Origin: DAOMNN01 sp050486545
GTDB lineage: Bacteria > Pseudomonadota > Gammaproteobacteria > Burkholderiales > Rhodocyclaceae
NCBI GenBank assembly: GCA_050486545.1
Contig: JBJHDM010000014.1
Location: 1 to 64,000, forward strand
DNA: 64,000 nucleotides
Direction of reading: 5' to 3'
The notes beneath the pieces are model-generated. The model saw only the letters and a list, made by a program, of their open reading frames with translations, was not told the DNA's origin and ran no database searches. Numbering within the stretch: the first letter of the stretch is position 1; each line of letters opens with the position of its first letter. This document shows, piece by piece, positions 1-10,754 of this stretch. The translations under genes and the position numbers were made by a program.

Positions 1-89
1 CCCCTTCCCATCCCGAACAGGACCGTGAAACAAGACCGCGCCGATGATAGTGCAGATTACCTGTGTGAAAGTAGGTCATCGTCAGACTA
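1..89 (+). rRNA. rrf: 5S ribosomal RNA, 3' part
   Basis: The window begins about 30 bases into a 5S rRNA. The sequence CCCATCCCGAACAGGACCGT is the conserved loop region, and GCCGATGATAGTGC and GTGTGAAAGTAGGTCATC follow in the order expected of betaproteobacterial 5S rRNA. The 3' strand of the terminal helix (GTCAGAC) lies near 81-87. The 5' part and the rest of the rRNA operon lie upstream of the window. The exact 3' end is uncertain by a few bases. Confidence 0.93.
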
Positions 90-110
90 CCCCATTCCAA
101 CGCCAACACA

Positions 111-139
111 ACGCCGCCCAGATACTCCACGGGCGGCGT
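111..139 (+). terminator. Hairpin after the rRNA operon
   Basis: A perfect 9-bp stem (ACGCCGCCC / GGGCGGCGT) with an 11-base loop lies 20 bases after the 5S end. It sits where an rRNA operon terminator is expected. No clear T-run follows on the plus strand, so the terminator reading is inferred from position. Confidence 0.55.
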
Positions 140-155
140 CGGCGTGTCTACAGGA

Positions 156-479
156 TCAATAGCTAGCCAGCGCTTCCGGTACGCCTTCGTATTGCCCATG
201 ACGGGGATCGGTCAGATGGGCGATCCTTCTCCTGTCGACAGGACCGACTAGAATGGAAGCAGGCGAGGGTTTGGGAGGGTCTTGGTCGAGTTTCCTTTGC
301 GCCCAGTGGCCTGCGGTGATCTGTACCGTCGTGTTCAGGCTATCAATTTTTACATGCCAGGTGTATTCTTCATTTCCTCCTGTCTGAACGCTGCGTCCAT
401 TTAACATGTATAAAAACAAAATGTTAAAGAGGTAGAGCGTTTCTTGCGATCTGTATGGCATGTGTGGACCGTGACGCAT
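156..479 (-). CDS. Possible small hypothetical protein
   Basis: An open frame of up to 107 codons opposes the flanking genes in the gap between the 5S gene and the sugar transferase gene. I do not recognise the product. Its middle is AT-richer than the surroundings (around 360-440), and no good ribosome-binding site precedes the first ATG or the internal ATG near residue 25. It could be a small orphan gene, a decayed one or chance; if it is not real, 140-632 carries no gene. Confidence 0.25.
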   Translation of the reverse strand: MRHGPHMPYRSQETLYLFNILFLYMLNGRSVQTGGNEEYTWHVKIDSLNTTVQITAGHWAQRKLDQDPPKPSPASILVGPVDRRRIAHLTDPRHGQYEGVPEALASY

Positions 480-632
480 TTAACACGTTGTTCACCGGTC
501 AAGGAGTACTGTAGTGCTGGAACGCGTCCAGCCTCACGAGCAAGTCTTGAGGTTGGCGGGTGGGACGAGCGGGCCGATGCGTGACGTGCGCGCGATCGGT
601 GTTGCGATTCGCATTGCTTGACCGGGGAGCTT

Positions 633-2021
633 ATGCTCAAGGTATTCAGTCACTATTTCCCGTCGCATACGCTTCAACAGGTCATTTTCGATGCCATCCT
701 CCTGTTCGTGGCAGTGTTGCTGGTCGCCAGCCTTCAGGTTCATGGTGCCGAGGCGGAGTGGGGGCTGCTTGCGCCATCAGCACTGTTGTTTGCTTGCCTC
801 ATGATTCTGCTCAATAGCGTGACCGGCTTGTATCGGCATTCGGCACAAGGTACGTCAACGCGTGAAACGGCTGTGCGTGTCGGGTTCTCGGTTCTGATCA
901 GCGTGCCGGTAGCGTTCGGTGTCTTCCAGATCCTCCCTTGGGGGGAGCTTGCGTCGGAGGCCATCCAGATTTCGGCCGTTCTCGTGCTCGGGATGATTCT
1001 CGTGATGCGGGGCGTGGTGAATCGGCGTAGCGCGACCTCGATGTTCCGGCCGCGCGTGCTGATCATGGGGACCGGTTCGGACGCGGCTGCGGTCGCCTAT
1101 TCTCTGACCCATCCAGTCCAGCGAGGGGTGGAGATCGTTGGTTTCTGTCCCGGAAGTGGAGAAGAGGAGAATGAAGTCGATGCGCACAGGGTGTTGAAAC
1201 GCCCTGCGAACCTTGTTGACATGGTGCGTGAGTATCGTGTGAACGAGATCATCGTCGCCGTCCGGCAACGTCGCGGAGGTGTGCTGCCGATCCGGGAGCT
1301 CCTCGACTGCAAGTTGAACGGGGTTCGCGTACTCGACGTCTCGAGCTTTTTCGAAAGGACGCAGGGTCAGATCCGCCTGGACTCGCTGCGTGCAAGCTGG
1401 CTGATCTACGGCGACGGATTCCGGCAGGGATGGGCGCGGACCTTCGTCAAACGATGCTTCGACCTTGTTGCGTCCTTGATCCTGCTCCTTCTGGCGTTGC
1501 CGGTGATGCTCCTCACCGCGCTCCTGATTCTGTTCGAGGACGGCGCACCCGTGTTTTACCGCCAGGAGCGCGTCGGCCTTGGTGGGCGCGTATTTCGCGT
1601 GATCAAGTTTCGCAGCATGCGGCACGATGCGGAGAAGGATGGGACGCCGCGGTGGGCGAGCGCCAATGACGATCGCACCACCCGAGTGGGCCGCTTGATC
1701 CGCAAGCTCCGGATCGACGAGCTCCCGCAGCTGTTCAACGTGCTGGTCGGGGACATGAGCCTTGTAGGGCCGCGACCCGAGCGTCCGTACTTCGTGGATC
1801 AGCTCGCCCAGGAGATTCCGTTCTATTCGGTCCGACACTGTGTCAAACCGGGGGTGACGGGGTGGGCACAGGTCCGGTACCAGTACGGATCGTCCGTTGA
1901 CGATGCGATTCAAAAGCTGCAGTACGATCTCTACTACGTCAAGAACCACACACTGATTCTAGACATTCTGATCCTGTTCGAGACGGTCCGGGTGGTACTG
2001 ACGGGGGAAGGGGCGAACTGA
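633..2021 (+). CDS. Exopolysaccharide sugar-1-phosphate transferase of the PEP-CTERM (XrtA) type
   Basis: This membrane enzyme of 462 residues should move a sugar-1-phosphate onto undecaprenyl phosphate, the first step of exopolysaccharide assembly. The N-terminal third has several hydrophobic segments. A nucleotide-binding-like middle domain (VLIMGTGSDAAAVAYSL) follows. The C-terminal 190 residues are a bacterial sugar transferase domain: one long membrane segment, then FYRQERVGLGG, IKFRSM, LRIDELPQLFNVL, DMSLVGPRPE and GVTGWAQV. The start MLKVFSHYFPSHTLQQ is typical of the EpsB-like subfamily found with exosortase A. ATG 633 has GGGGAG at 624-629; the TTG at 618 has no such site. prsK follows after about 110 bp, which fits an exopolysaccharide/PEP-CTERM locus. 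Confidence 0.9.
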   Translation: MLKVFSHYFPSHTLQQVIFDAILLFVAVLLVASLQVHGAEAEWGLLAPSALLFACLMILLNSVTGLYRHSAQGTSTRETAVRVGFSVLISVPVAFGVFQILPWGELASEAIQISAVLVLGMILVMRGVVNRRSATSMFRPRVLIMGTGSDAAAVAYSLTHPVQRGVEIVGFCPGSGEEENEVDAHRVLKRPANLVDMVREYRVNEIIVAVRQRRGGVLPIRELLDCKLNGVRVLDVSSFFERTQGQIRLDSLRASWLIYGDGFRQGWARTFVKRCFDLVASLILLLLALPVMLLTALLILFEDGAPVFYRQERVGLGGRVFRVIKFRSMRHDAEKDGTPRWASANDDRTTRVGRLIRKLRIDELPQLFNVLVGDMSLVGPRPERPYFVDQLAQEIPFYSVRHCVKPGVTGWAQVRYQYGSSVDDAIQKLQYDLYYVKNHTLILDILILFETVRVVLTGEGAN

Positions 2022-2130
2022 TCGGACCGCCTGCCATCCGGACATGCGTTTCGGGCATGAAGATGAAAATGGCGTAATGGCTGTGTACACCGGCGGCAAC
2101 TGGTGAGACAATTCTGCCCGGGAGGTACGA

Positions 2131-4221
2131 ATGGGTCTCGATCTGTCCGATATTGCCGCTTGGGGCTACGGGTTCGCGAGTGCGGCGCATCTGGTGTTCG
2201 GCCTGTACCTGTTTCGAGCGTGGCGTGGCGGCCTTCCGGGCGGGGCCTTGCTGGTCGCGATCGTTGCCAGTTCAGTCTGGGCATTGGCCTCGATGCTCTT
2301 CACGCTCCGGCCGTCCGAGTCGCTTCTGCACGTTGCGGGTTTTCTCGATGCCCTGCGTTTCGGCGCGTGGTTTGCCTTCCTTCTGATCTTGCTCAAACCG
2401 CTCGTCGGTCTCCGGTTCCGGTTTCTTGCCGGAATCGCATTGACCATCCTCATCGTCCAGTTCGCCACCCTGTCGATGGGACTGCTCGAACATGCGAACG
2501 GTGTCGGTGGGGCGAGGGCGACACTGTCGGCCTGGCTGGCGGCGACCGTGTTCGGCCTGGTACTGGTCGAGCAACTCTACCGCGACGTTCCGGTCGATTC
2601 GCGCTGGGGAATCAAGCCCTTGTGTCTCGCGCTGGCGGCCGGATACATCTTCGAGCTCTACCTCTTTGCGGATGGTTTCCTGTTCGGCCGTGCCGACCCG
2701 GACGTGTGGGCGGTGCGTGGGATCGTCCATACGATGCTGATCCCGCTGATTGCCTTGTCGGCCGCACGCAGTCCGTCCTGGACCATGCGTATCTCGGTCT
2801 CCAGGGAAGTGGCTTTCCATTCTGCCGCATTGGCCATGTCCGGTCTGTATCTGCTGGTGATCGCCGCGGCGGGTTACTACGTACGTTACTTCGGTGGGGA
2901 CTGGGGACGTGCGCTCCAGCTGGCGCTCCTGTTCGGTGGGCTGCTGCTCCTTGGGGTATTCGTCTTCTCGGGTTCACAGCGTGCGAGATTGCGTGTCTTC
3001 ATCAACAAGCACCTGTTCCCGTATCGCTACGATTACCGAACCGAATGGCTGCGCTTCACCCAGGCCCTTTCGTCGGCGGGCGACTCGATGGACCTCGGGC
3101 AGTCGGTGATCAAGGCGCTCTCCGACCAGGTAGAAAGTCCAGGGGGGGTGTTATGGCTCAGGGATGCCAACGATCGGTTCGTCATGCATGCCCGACTCAA
3201 TCATCCGGGAAGCGATGCGGTGGAGGATGCGAACAGTGCGTTCTGCCGTTTTATCGACGAGAACGAATGGGTCATCAACCTGGAGGAACTGCGAACTCGT
3301 CCAGTGGGTCATCGGGACCTCGAAGTTCCTGTGTGGCTGGCAACCATGCCGGACGCCTGGCTGGTTGTCCCGCTCAAGTCGGCAGGAGTGTTGGTGGGGT
3401 TCGTCGTCTTGAGTGCCGCGCGGACGAGATTCGACGTCAACTGGGAGGTGCTCGATCTGTTGAAGACGAGCCAGCGCCAGGCGGCGAGCTATCTGGCCCG
3501 GATGCAGGCAGCGGAAGCCTTGCTCGAGTCGCGCAAGTTCGATTCCTTCAATCGCATGGCGGCATTCGTCGTCCATGACCTCAAGAACCTGGTCGCGCAG
3601 TTGTCGCTCATGCTGAAGAACGCAGAACGGCACAAGGCCAACCCGGAATTCCAGGAGGACATGATCCAGACGGTCGCGCATGTTGAGGCCCGAATGCGCT
3701 CGCTGATGTCACAGTTGCAGGAAAAGGCCCCGATCGAGTCCGCCCGACGAGTCGAGATCGCCGGATTGCTCCGGCGCATCGTCGTGGCGAAGCGGCACCA
3801 GTGTCCACCGATCGATCTGGAGGCGGATGACCGGGAGGCGCTCGAGGTGCCGGCCCACCCCGATCGGTTGGAGCGCGTTATCGGGCATTTGGTGCAGAAC
3901 GCGCTGGATGCGACACCGGACGATGGTAAGGTAATGATCCGTGTCGGCGCCGCGAACGCGACTTCGATCGAGGTCGTCGTCGAGGACACAGGGTGCGGAA
4001 TGAGTGAGGAATTCGTACGCCTGCAGCTGTTCAAGCCGTTTCAGAGCAGCAAGACCAGCGGCATGGGCATCGGCATGTATGAAGCCCAGAGGTATGTCGG
4101 CGAGTTGGGAGGGACGATCCGGATCGAAAGCGAGGAAGGCAGTGGGACACGGGTCTTCGTGAGGCTTCCGCGTGCCGTCTCGAGCTTGCTGCCGGATCCG
4201 GCGCAAACCGTCCATGACTGA
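2131..4221 (+). CDS. prsK: PEP-CTERM system sensor histidine kinase PrsK
   Basis: This inner-membrane sensor kinase of 696 residues is expected to phosphorylate PrsR. The first ~290 residues are a chain of hydrophobic segments with short loops. A GAF-like domain (about 300-460) follows, then the dimerisation helix with phospho-acceptor His482 in VVHDLKNLVAQ. The ATPase domain has its N box (HLVQNALDATPDD), EDTGCGMSEE and GMGIGMYEA. GGGAGGT stands 7 bases before ATG 2131. prsR begins about 10 bases after the stop, so the two are co-transcribed. The signal it senses is unknown. The call rests on domain order plus the prsR-prsT neighbourhood. Confidence 0.92.
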   Translation: MGLDLSDIAAWGYGFASAAHLVFGLYLFRAWRGGLPGGALLVAIVASSVWALASMLFTLRPSESLLHVAGFLDALRFGAWFAFLLILLKPLVGLRFRFLAGIALTILIVQFATLSMGLLEHANGVGGARATLSAWLAATVFGLVLVEQLYRDVPVDSRWGIKPLCLALAAGYIFELYLFADGFLFGRADPDVWAVRGIVHTMLIPLIALSAARSPSWTMRISVSREVAFHSAALAMSGLYLLVIAAAGYYVRYFGGDWGRALQLALLFGGLLLLGVFVFSGSQRARLRVFINKHLFPYRYDYRTEWLRFTQALSSAGDSMDLGQSVIKALSDQVESPGGVLWLRDANDRFVMHARLNHPGSDAVEDANSAFCRFIDENEWVINLEELRTRPVGHRDLEVPVWLATMPDAWLVVPLKSAGVLVGFVVLSAARTRFDVNWEVLDLLKTSQRQAASYLARMQAAEALLESRKFDSFNRMAAFVVHDLKNLVAQLSLMLKNAERHKANPEFQEDMIQTVAHVEARMRSLMSQLQEKAPIESARRVEIAGLLRRIVVAKRHQCPPIDLEADDREALEVPAHPDRLERVIGHLVQNALDATPDDGKVMIRVGAANATSIEVVVEDTGCGMSEEFVRLQLFKPFQSSKTSGMGIGMYEAQRYVGELGGTIRIESEEGSGTRVFVRLPRAVSSLLPDPAQTVHD

Positions 4222-4230
4222 GTGCTCAGG

Positions 4231-5589
4231 ATGAACGACAAAAGGCGAACACTTCTTATCGTCGAGGACGATCTGGCGTTGCAGAAGCAGATGCGCTGGG
4301 CCTTCGATGCGTTCGAAACCGTGGTGGCCGACGATCGGGACAGTGCGATCGCACAGCTGCGGCGCTACGAACCTGCGGTCGTGACCATGGATCTCGGGCT
4401 GCCTCCGGAACCTGACGACGTGACGGTCGGGTTGAGCCTGCTCGGCGAGATGCTTGTGCTCCTGCCCGACACCAAGGTCATCGTGCTGACCGGACAGCAT
4501 GACCGGGAGAACGCCGTTCGGGCCGTGGCGATGGGCGCGTACGATTTTTTCGGAAAGCCGTTCGAACCGGAGTTGCTGACGCTCACGATAGAGCGCGCGT
4601 TTCGTCTGCACGATCTGCAGATGGAGAACCGGCACTTGCGTCAGGCGCAAGGAAGTGCCCTGGGGGGCCTCCTGACGCGCGATCCGGGGATGCTCAAGGT
4701 GTGCCGGACCGTGGAGCGCGTCGCCTCGGCCAATGCCACGGTGGCATTGTTCGGCGACAGCGGGACGGGCAAGGAGTTGCTTGCCCGAGCCTTGCACGCG
4801 CAATCGCCTCGTGCCGCCGAACGTTTCGTCGCAATCAACTGTGCGGCGATTCCGGAGAACCTGCTCGAGAGCGAGCTGTTCGGTTACGAGAAGGGTGCGT
4901 TCACCGGTGCCGTGAAGCAGACCCCCGGAAAGATCGAGACGGCACACAAGGGAACGCTCTTCCTGGACGAGATCGGTGATCTTCCGATGTCCCTGCAGGC
5001 CAAGCTGTTGAGGTTTCTCCAGGAGCGCGTGATCGAGCGCATCGGCGGACGGGTGGAGATTCCGGTTGACGTGCGGATCGTCTGTGCGACGCATCGAGAT
5101 CTGAAGCACAGGATCCATGAGGGACTGTTCCGCGAGGATCTGTTCTACCGGCTGGCGGAGATCACCATCGACATCCCGCCTTTGCGCGAGCGTGAAGGCG
5201 ATGCCGCCCTGCTTGCGCATTCCTTCGTCCAGAGGTTCTGCCGGGAGAATGGGCGGTCGGCAATGAGCCTGTCGGATGAGGCACTTGCGGCGATCGAAGC
5301 GCATGACTGGCCAGGCAACGTCCGGGAACTCGAAAACTGCCTCAAGCGCGCGGTGATCATGGCCGACGCTTCACAGATCACGGTCGACGACCTCGGCCTG
5401 GAGGCCGCCGAGGTCGATCCCGAGTTCCTGAATCTCAGGCGGGTTCGCGATGAGGCCGAGCGGCGTGCGGTGGTGCGTGCACTCGCCCGCACCAACGACA
5501 ACATCGCGCGGGCGGCGGAGATCCTGGGCGTCAGCCGTCCATCGCTGTACGACATGATGAATCGCTTCGGCTTGAAGAAGGAGGGCTGA
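4231..5589 (+). CDS. prsR: Sigma54-dependent response regulator PrsR
   Basis: An NtrC-like activator of 452 residues. The receiver domain carries the acidic pair EDD near residue 12 and phospho-acceptor Asp54 in TMDLGLP. The AAA+ domain has Walker A GDSGTGKE, the sigma54-contact loop GAFTGA and Walker B GTLFLDEIGD. A Fis-type helix-turn-helix closes the protein (NIARAAEILGVSRPSLYDMM). The intact GAFTGA shows it works with sigma54. The three PEP-CTERM genes in this window have sigma54 promoters with a shared upstream box, its likely target. ATG 4231 was chosen over GTG 4222, which abuts the prsK stop; neither has a strong ribosome-binding site, so translation may be coupled. Confidence 0.93.
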   Translation: MNDKRRTLLIVEDDLALQKQMRWAFDAFETVVADDRDSAIAQLRRYEPAVVTMDLGLPPEPDDVTVGLSLLGEMLVLLPDTKVIVLTGQHDRENAVRAVAMGAYDFFGKPFEPELLTLTIERAFRLHDLQMENRHLRQAQGSALGGLLTRDPGMLKVCRTVERVASANATVALFGDSGTGKELLARALHAQSPRAAERFVAINCAAIPENLLESELFGYEKGAFTGAVKQTPGKIETAHKGTLFLDEIGDLPMSLQAKLLRFLQERVIERIGGRVEIPVDVRIVCATHRDLKHRIHEGLFREDLFYRLAEITIDIPPLREREGDAALLAHSFVQRFCRENGRSAMSLSDEALAAIEAHDWPGNVRELENCLKRAVIMADASQITVDDLGLEAAEVDPEFLNLRRVRDEAERRAVVRALARTNDNIARAAEILGVSRPSLYDMMNRFGLKKEG

Positions 5590-5590
5590 A

Positions 5591-8398
5591 ATGTCCGGGT
5601 TTGCAGTCGAGATCACGCGGGTACTCGGCCGTTCGCGGTCAGGCGGGGCGGTTGCGCTGGTATGTGCCACACTCCTCCTCTCCGGATGCAGCGACTCGCC
5701 GGAGAAGATGCTCGATTCGGCGCGGTCTTACCTTGCCAGCGGGGACCTGAATGCCGCGAGCATTCAACTGAAGAACGTCCTGCAGCAGGATGGCAGCGTT
5801 TCCGAGGCCCGCTTCCTGCTCGGGTCGGTGTATCTGAGCCAGGGCGACCTTCCTGGCGCGATCCGCGAGCTGCGCAGGGCATCCGACCTCGGGTATCCAG
5901 ATCGGCAGGTCTACCCGCCCCTGACCCGCGCGATGATTCTGTCTGGAGCGTTCGAACAGGTGATCGCCGAGTTTGCCGAGGCCCAGGTCGGTGAGCCGGT
6001 GGCCCAGGCCCGAGTCCTTGCGCACGTCGGCGATGCGCACCTTGCCCGGGCAGAGGTGGCGAGTGCGCGCCGGTTCTACGAGGCGGCACGAACCGAGAAC
6101 CCGGAAGATACGCGGGCAATCGTTGGTCTGGCGCGAAGCAGGCAGTTCGATGGCGACCTGGACGGGGCGCTTCGCGACGTGGATGCGGCGCTTGCGCTCG
6201 ACCCGAACGTCGCCGAGGCGCATGCCCTGCGAGCGGAGCTCCTGGCCGCGCAAGGTGACCTGGAAGGAGCCATTGCAGGACTGGAAGCCGCACTCGAAGC
6301 CGAACCGCGTGCGATCAATTTCCATTCCGCGCTGATCTCGCTCCTGTTGCAGCAGAACCGGCTCGACGATGCGGAGCAGAAGCTGGCCGCAATGCTTGCG
6401 GTCGGCGCCCGCCACCCCTCGACACTCTATCTCAAGGCGTTCATCGATTTTCGTCGGGACCGGATCGCCGAGGCGCGCGACGGGGTGACCGAGGTGCTTC
6501 GCATGCTGCCCGACCATCTGCCCGCGCAGTTGTTGGCGGGAAGCGTGTATGTGCGCCTGAACGAACAGGTTCGGGCACAGGAACATCTCGAGCGTGTGCT
6601 GGCTCGGGCACCCGGACAGCCGCTCGCACGGCGTTTGCTGGCCGCTTCCTTGCTGGCGACCGGAAATCCCCGTCGCGCCCGGGAGATCGTCGATCCGCTG
6701 ATCGAGATGGGTGCGGGGGATGCCCCGACGCTGACCCTTGCCGGGCAGATCTACCTCGCCGAGGGGGATTTCGAGGGAGCCGCAGAGTATTTTGCTCGCG
6801 TGGCCGACGCGGACCCGGAAAATGTCGGTGCGCGAACGCGCCTTGGTGTCGCGCGGCTGGCGAGTGGCGATACGGAAAGCGCTTTTGCCGACCTGGAAGC
6901 CGCCGCGTCGCTGGATGATTCACAGGGACAGTCGGATGTGGCACTGATTCTGGCGCACTTGCGCGCGGGGGACCTCGACAAGGCGCTCGCAGCCCAGCAG
7001 CAACTCGAGCGCAAGCAGCCGGAGCACCCGCAAACGCATAATCTCAAGGGCGGGATTCACCTTGCGAGCCAGGACCTGGAGGGCGCCCGGGCAGCCTTCG
7101 AACGTGCCCTGGAGCTCGATCCGGGGTTCGTGTCGGCAGCCGTCAACCTTGCGCGGATCGATGTGGCACAAGGTCGTGCGGGTGATGCCAGGGCGCGATT
7201 CGAGCGCATGATCTCCAGCGATCCGGCTCGGCCGGATGCATACTTGCTGCTTGCGGACCTTCAGGCTCAGACCGGTGCGGAGGTGTCGGAGGTGCGCGCG
7301 ACCATCGAGCGTGCCGTAGCGGCCAATCCCGCGGCGCGTGCGCCGAAGCTGGCGCTTGCGCGTCACTTGCTTGCGCAGAACGAGTTCGTTCGTGCACGCG
7401 CCATTGCCCAGGAACTCGTCAGTGCGGCGCAGGACGACCCGGCCGCCCTGACTCTCCTCGCAAGGGTGCAGCATGCGATGGGTGAGCCGCAGCAGGCGGT
7501 CTCGACCTTGGGCCGACTGGTGCGGCTGCAGCCGCAATCGCCGGGTCCGCTGGTCCTGCTCGCGGACGCCCAGCGTTCCGCAGAGGATCGCGCTGCGGCG
7601 GAACAGTCACTGCGCCGTGCACTTGCACTCCGCCCCGACCTGCTCACGGCGCAGCAACGGCTGGTTGCGCTGCTGGTCGAGACGCAGCGCCCGGCCGAAG
7701 GGATTCGGCTCGCGCGCGAGATCCAGCAGCAGCGCCCGGAGGTCGCGATCGGCTACCTCATCGAGGGCGACATCCATTTTTCGGCTGGAAGCATGACCGA
7801 AGCGATTCCGGCGTTCGAGGCGGCGTTCGAGCGTGCACGGGTGCTCGAGGTGGCGCTCAGGCTGCATCGGGCCCAGCTTCGCGCGGGCCGCGCGGCCGAG
7901 GCCGAGCGGACCGGGGAGGACTGGCTTCGGGAGAATGCCGACGACGTGGGTATGCGCATGTACCTGGCCGAGTTCGCGTTGGCGCAGGGGCGTAACGAGG
8001 CGGCGGAGGCGCTTTATCGCGAAGTGATCGACATCCAGGCCGACAACGCGCTCGCGTTGAACAATCTGGCCTGGGTGGCGGGCCAGCTCAATCGCCCCGA
8101 TGCGGTCGACCTGGCCGAGCGGGCGCTGGCACTGGCGCCGGGGAATCCCGCGATTCTCGATACGTTGGGGATGCTGCTACTGGAACGTGGCGAGCAGGAG
8201 CGGGGTCTTGCCAACCTGAAGCAGGCCGTCGATGGCGCACCGCAGCTTCCCGCACTGCGCCTGAATCTGGCAAGGGCCTATCTGAAACTCGAGCGCGGCC
8301 CGGATGCAAGAAGCCAACTCGAGGAAGTGCTGAAACTGGTGCCGGAGGGCAGTCCGGCGCACCAGGAGGCCAGAACCTTGATGGGCCAGATTCGTTGA
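5591..8398 (+). CDS. prsT: PEP-CTERM system TPR-repeat lipoprotein PrsT
   Basis: A lipoprotein of 935 residues. A signal peptide ends in a lipobox (LLLSGC, Cys33) followed by Ser-Asp, so it is not an obvious inner-membrane retention case. The rest is an unbroken array of tetratricopeptide repeats of about 34 residues, for example around LNNLAWVAGQLNRPDAVDLA near the C-terminus. Its start lies one base after the prsR stop, making prsK-prsR-prsT one operon. The family is found with exosortase A loci and is thought to act as a periplasmic or outer-membrane scaffold for exopolysaccharide or PEP-CTERM handling; the direct role is unproven. Confidence 0.93.
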   Translation: MSGFAVEITRVLGRSRSGGAVALVCATLLLSGCSDSPEKMLDSARSYLASGDLNAASIQLKNVLQQDGSVSEARFLLGSVYLSQGDLPGAIRELRRASDLGYPDRQVYPPLTRAMILSGAFEQVIAEFAEAQVGEPVAQARVLAHVGDAHLARAEVASARRFYEAARTENPEDTRAIVGLARSRQFDGDLDGALRDVDAALALDPNVAEAHALRAELLAAQGDLEGAIAGLEAALEAEPRAINFHSALISLLLQQNRLDDAEQKLAAMLAVGARHPSTLYLKAFIDFRRDRIAEARDGVTEVLRMLPDHLPAQLLAGSVYVRLNEQVRAQEHLERVLARAPGQPLARRLLAASLLATGNPRRAREIVDPLIEMGAGDAPTLTLAGQIYLAEGDFEGAAEYFARVADADPENVGARTRLGVARLASGDTESAFADLEAAASLDDSQGQSDVALILAHLRAGDLDKALAAQQQLERKQPEHPQTHNLKGGIHLASQDLEGARAAFERALELDPGFVSAAVNLARIDVAQGRAGDARARFERMISSDPARPDAYLLLADLQAQTGAEVSEVRATIERAVAANPAARAPKLALARHLLAQNEFVRARAIAQELVSAAQDDPAALTLLARVQHAMGEPQQAVSTLGRLVRLQPQSPGPLVLLADAQRSAEDRAAAEQSLRRALALRPDLLTAQQRLVALLVETQRPAEGIRLAREIQQQRPEVAIGYLIEGDIHFSAGSMTEAIPAFEAAFERARVLEVALRLHRAQLRAGRAAEAERTGEDWLRENADDVGMRMYLAEFALAQGRNEAAEALYREVIDIQADNALALNNLAWVAGQLNRPDAVDLAERALALAPGNPAILDTLGMLLLERGEQERGLANLKQAVDGAPQLPALRLNLARAYLKLERGPDARSQLEEVLKLVPEGSPAHQEARTLMGQIR

Positions 8399-8477
8399 AT
8401 GTCAGTTGCCGAACCGGGTGACGGTCGGTGACGCGGCTGCGATCGATCGATGACATGTTGAAAATGGGGCGTACTGA

Positions 8478-9758
<1,281 letters not shown>

Positions 9759-9794
9759 GGCGGTTCTGCTACAAAGAAGCGAGGAGGCCATCGC

Positions 9795-10754
9795 ATGCGC
9801 AAGGGGATCCCCTGCCGTTGGGGGCGGACTTTGATCCGCTGCAGTTGCCTGCGGATGGTTGTGATCGTCTGCATCCTGCTTGCGCCCGCAGCCAGTGCGG
9901 GCGACATGGCGGGCATGGTCCGGAGCGCATTCGCCGACCATGCCCGTTTCCTTTCGGAGCAGGCATTGGCGTACGAACATGGCGAAGGTGTTGCGCGTGA
10001 TCCGGAGCATGCCGCGGTGCTCTATTGCGAATCGGCCCGCCTGGGCAATGTCGAAGCGATGGTCGCGCTCGGCTGGATGTACGCGAACGGGCGGGGGGTC
10101 CCGCATAGCGATGAGTTGGCCGGGACCCTGTTCGGCATGGCCGCGCAAGAGGGCGATGCCTATGCCAAAAGGATGCTGCGCTTCACCGGGCCGGGCGGAG
10201 AGCTCCCCGCCTGTCTCCAGACCCCCCATCAGCTCTTTGCCGACGCCGTCTGGCGGCTCGACGAGCGGATCGCCGGACTTCCTCCGGAACGTCGCGCGAT
10301 CGCACGGCTGGTGGTCGAACTCGCACCGGAATACCAGATCCGACCCACACTGGCGTTGGCCATCGCGATCACCGAGTCGGCCTTGAATCCGCGTGCGGTA
10401 TCGCCAAAGAATGCGATGGGCGTCATGCAACTGATTCCCGGAACCGCCGCCCGATTCAATGTCCGTGACGTTTTCGATCCGGCCGACAACATCCGTGGAG
10501 GACTGGCCTATCTGCGTTGGCTGCTGGCGTACTTCGAAGGGGATACGGTACTCGCGGCTGCGGCCTACAATGCCGGTGAGCGTGCCGTCGAGCGGTATGG
10601 CGGCGTCCCACCGTTTCGCGAAACCCAGGCGTACGTAAAGAAGATCATGGAGTACGTTACCGATCGTCATCATCCCTTTGATCCAGGCATTGCTTCGCCC
10701 AGCGCCATGGTGGCCGCACTGCGGGTCGAGACGTCGAGGGATGCCGGATCGTGA
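9795..10754 (+). CDS. Lytic transglycosylase with Sel1-like repeats
   Basis: An exported murein-cutting enzyme of 319 residues. A signal peptide (VVIVCILLAPAASAG) is followed by two Sel1-like repeats (AYEHGEGVARDPEHAAVLY and LGWMYANGRGVPHSDELAG). The C-terminal SLT domain has the catalytic glutamate in AITESALNPRAVS, then NAMGVMQLIPGTA and AAAYNAGERAVERYGG. AGGAGG stands 7 bases before the ATG. The stop overlaps the GTG of the next gene (GTGA), so the pair is translationally coupled. Beside exopolysaccharide genes it may open peptidoglycan for an envelope-spanning machine; that is inference. Confidence 0.9.
   Translation: MRKGIPCRWGRTLIRCSCLRMVVIVCILLAPAASAGDMAGMVRSAFADHARFLSEQALAYEHGEGVARDPEHAAVLYCESARLGNVEAMVALGWMYANGRGVPHSDELAGTLFGMAAQEGDAYAKRMLRFTGPGGELPACLQTPHQLFADAVWRLDERIAGLPPERRAIARLVVELAPEYQIRPTLALAIAITESALNPRAVSPKNAMGVMQLIPGTAARFNVRDVFDPADNIRGGLAYLRWLLAYFEGDTVLAAAAYNAGERAVERYGGVPPFRETQAYVKKIMEYVTDRHHPFDPGIASPSAMVAALRVETSRDAGS

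Noticed and set aside
3709..5304. A 531-codon minus-strand open frame opposite prsK and prsR.
   Set aside because: Antisense shadow of genes with intact kinase and AAA+ motifs.
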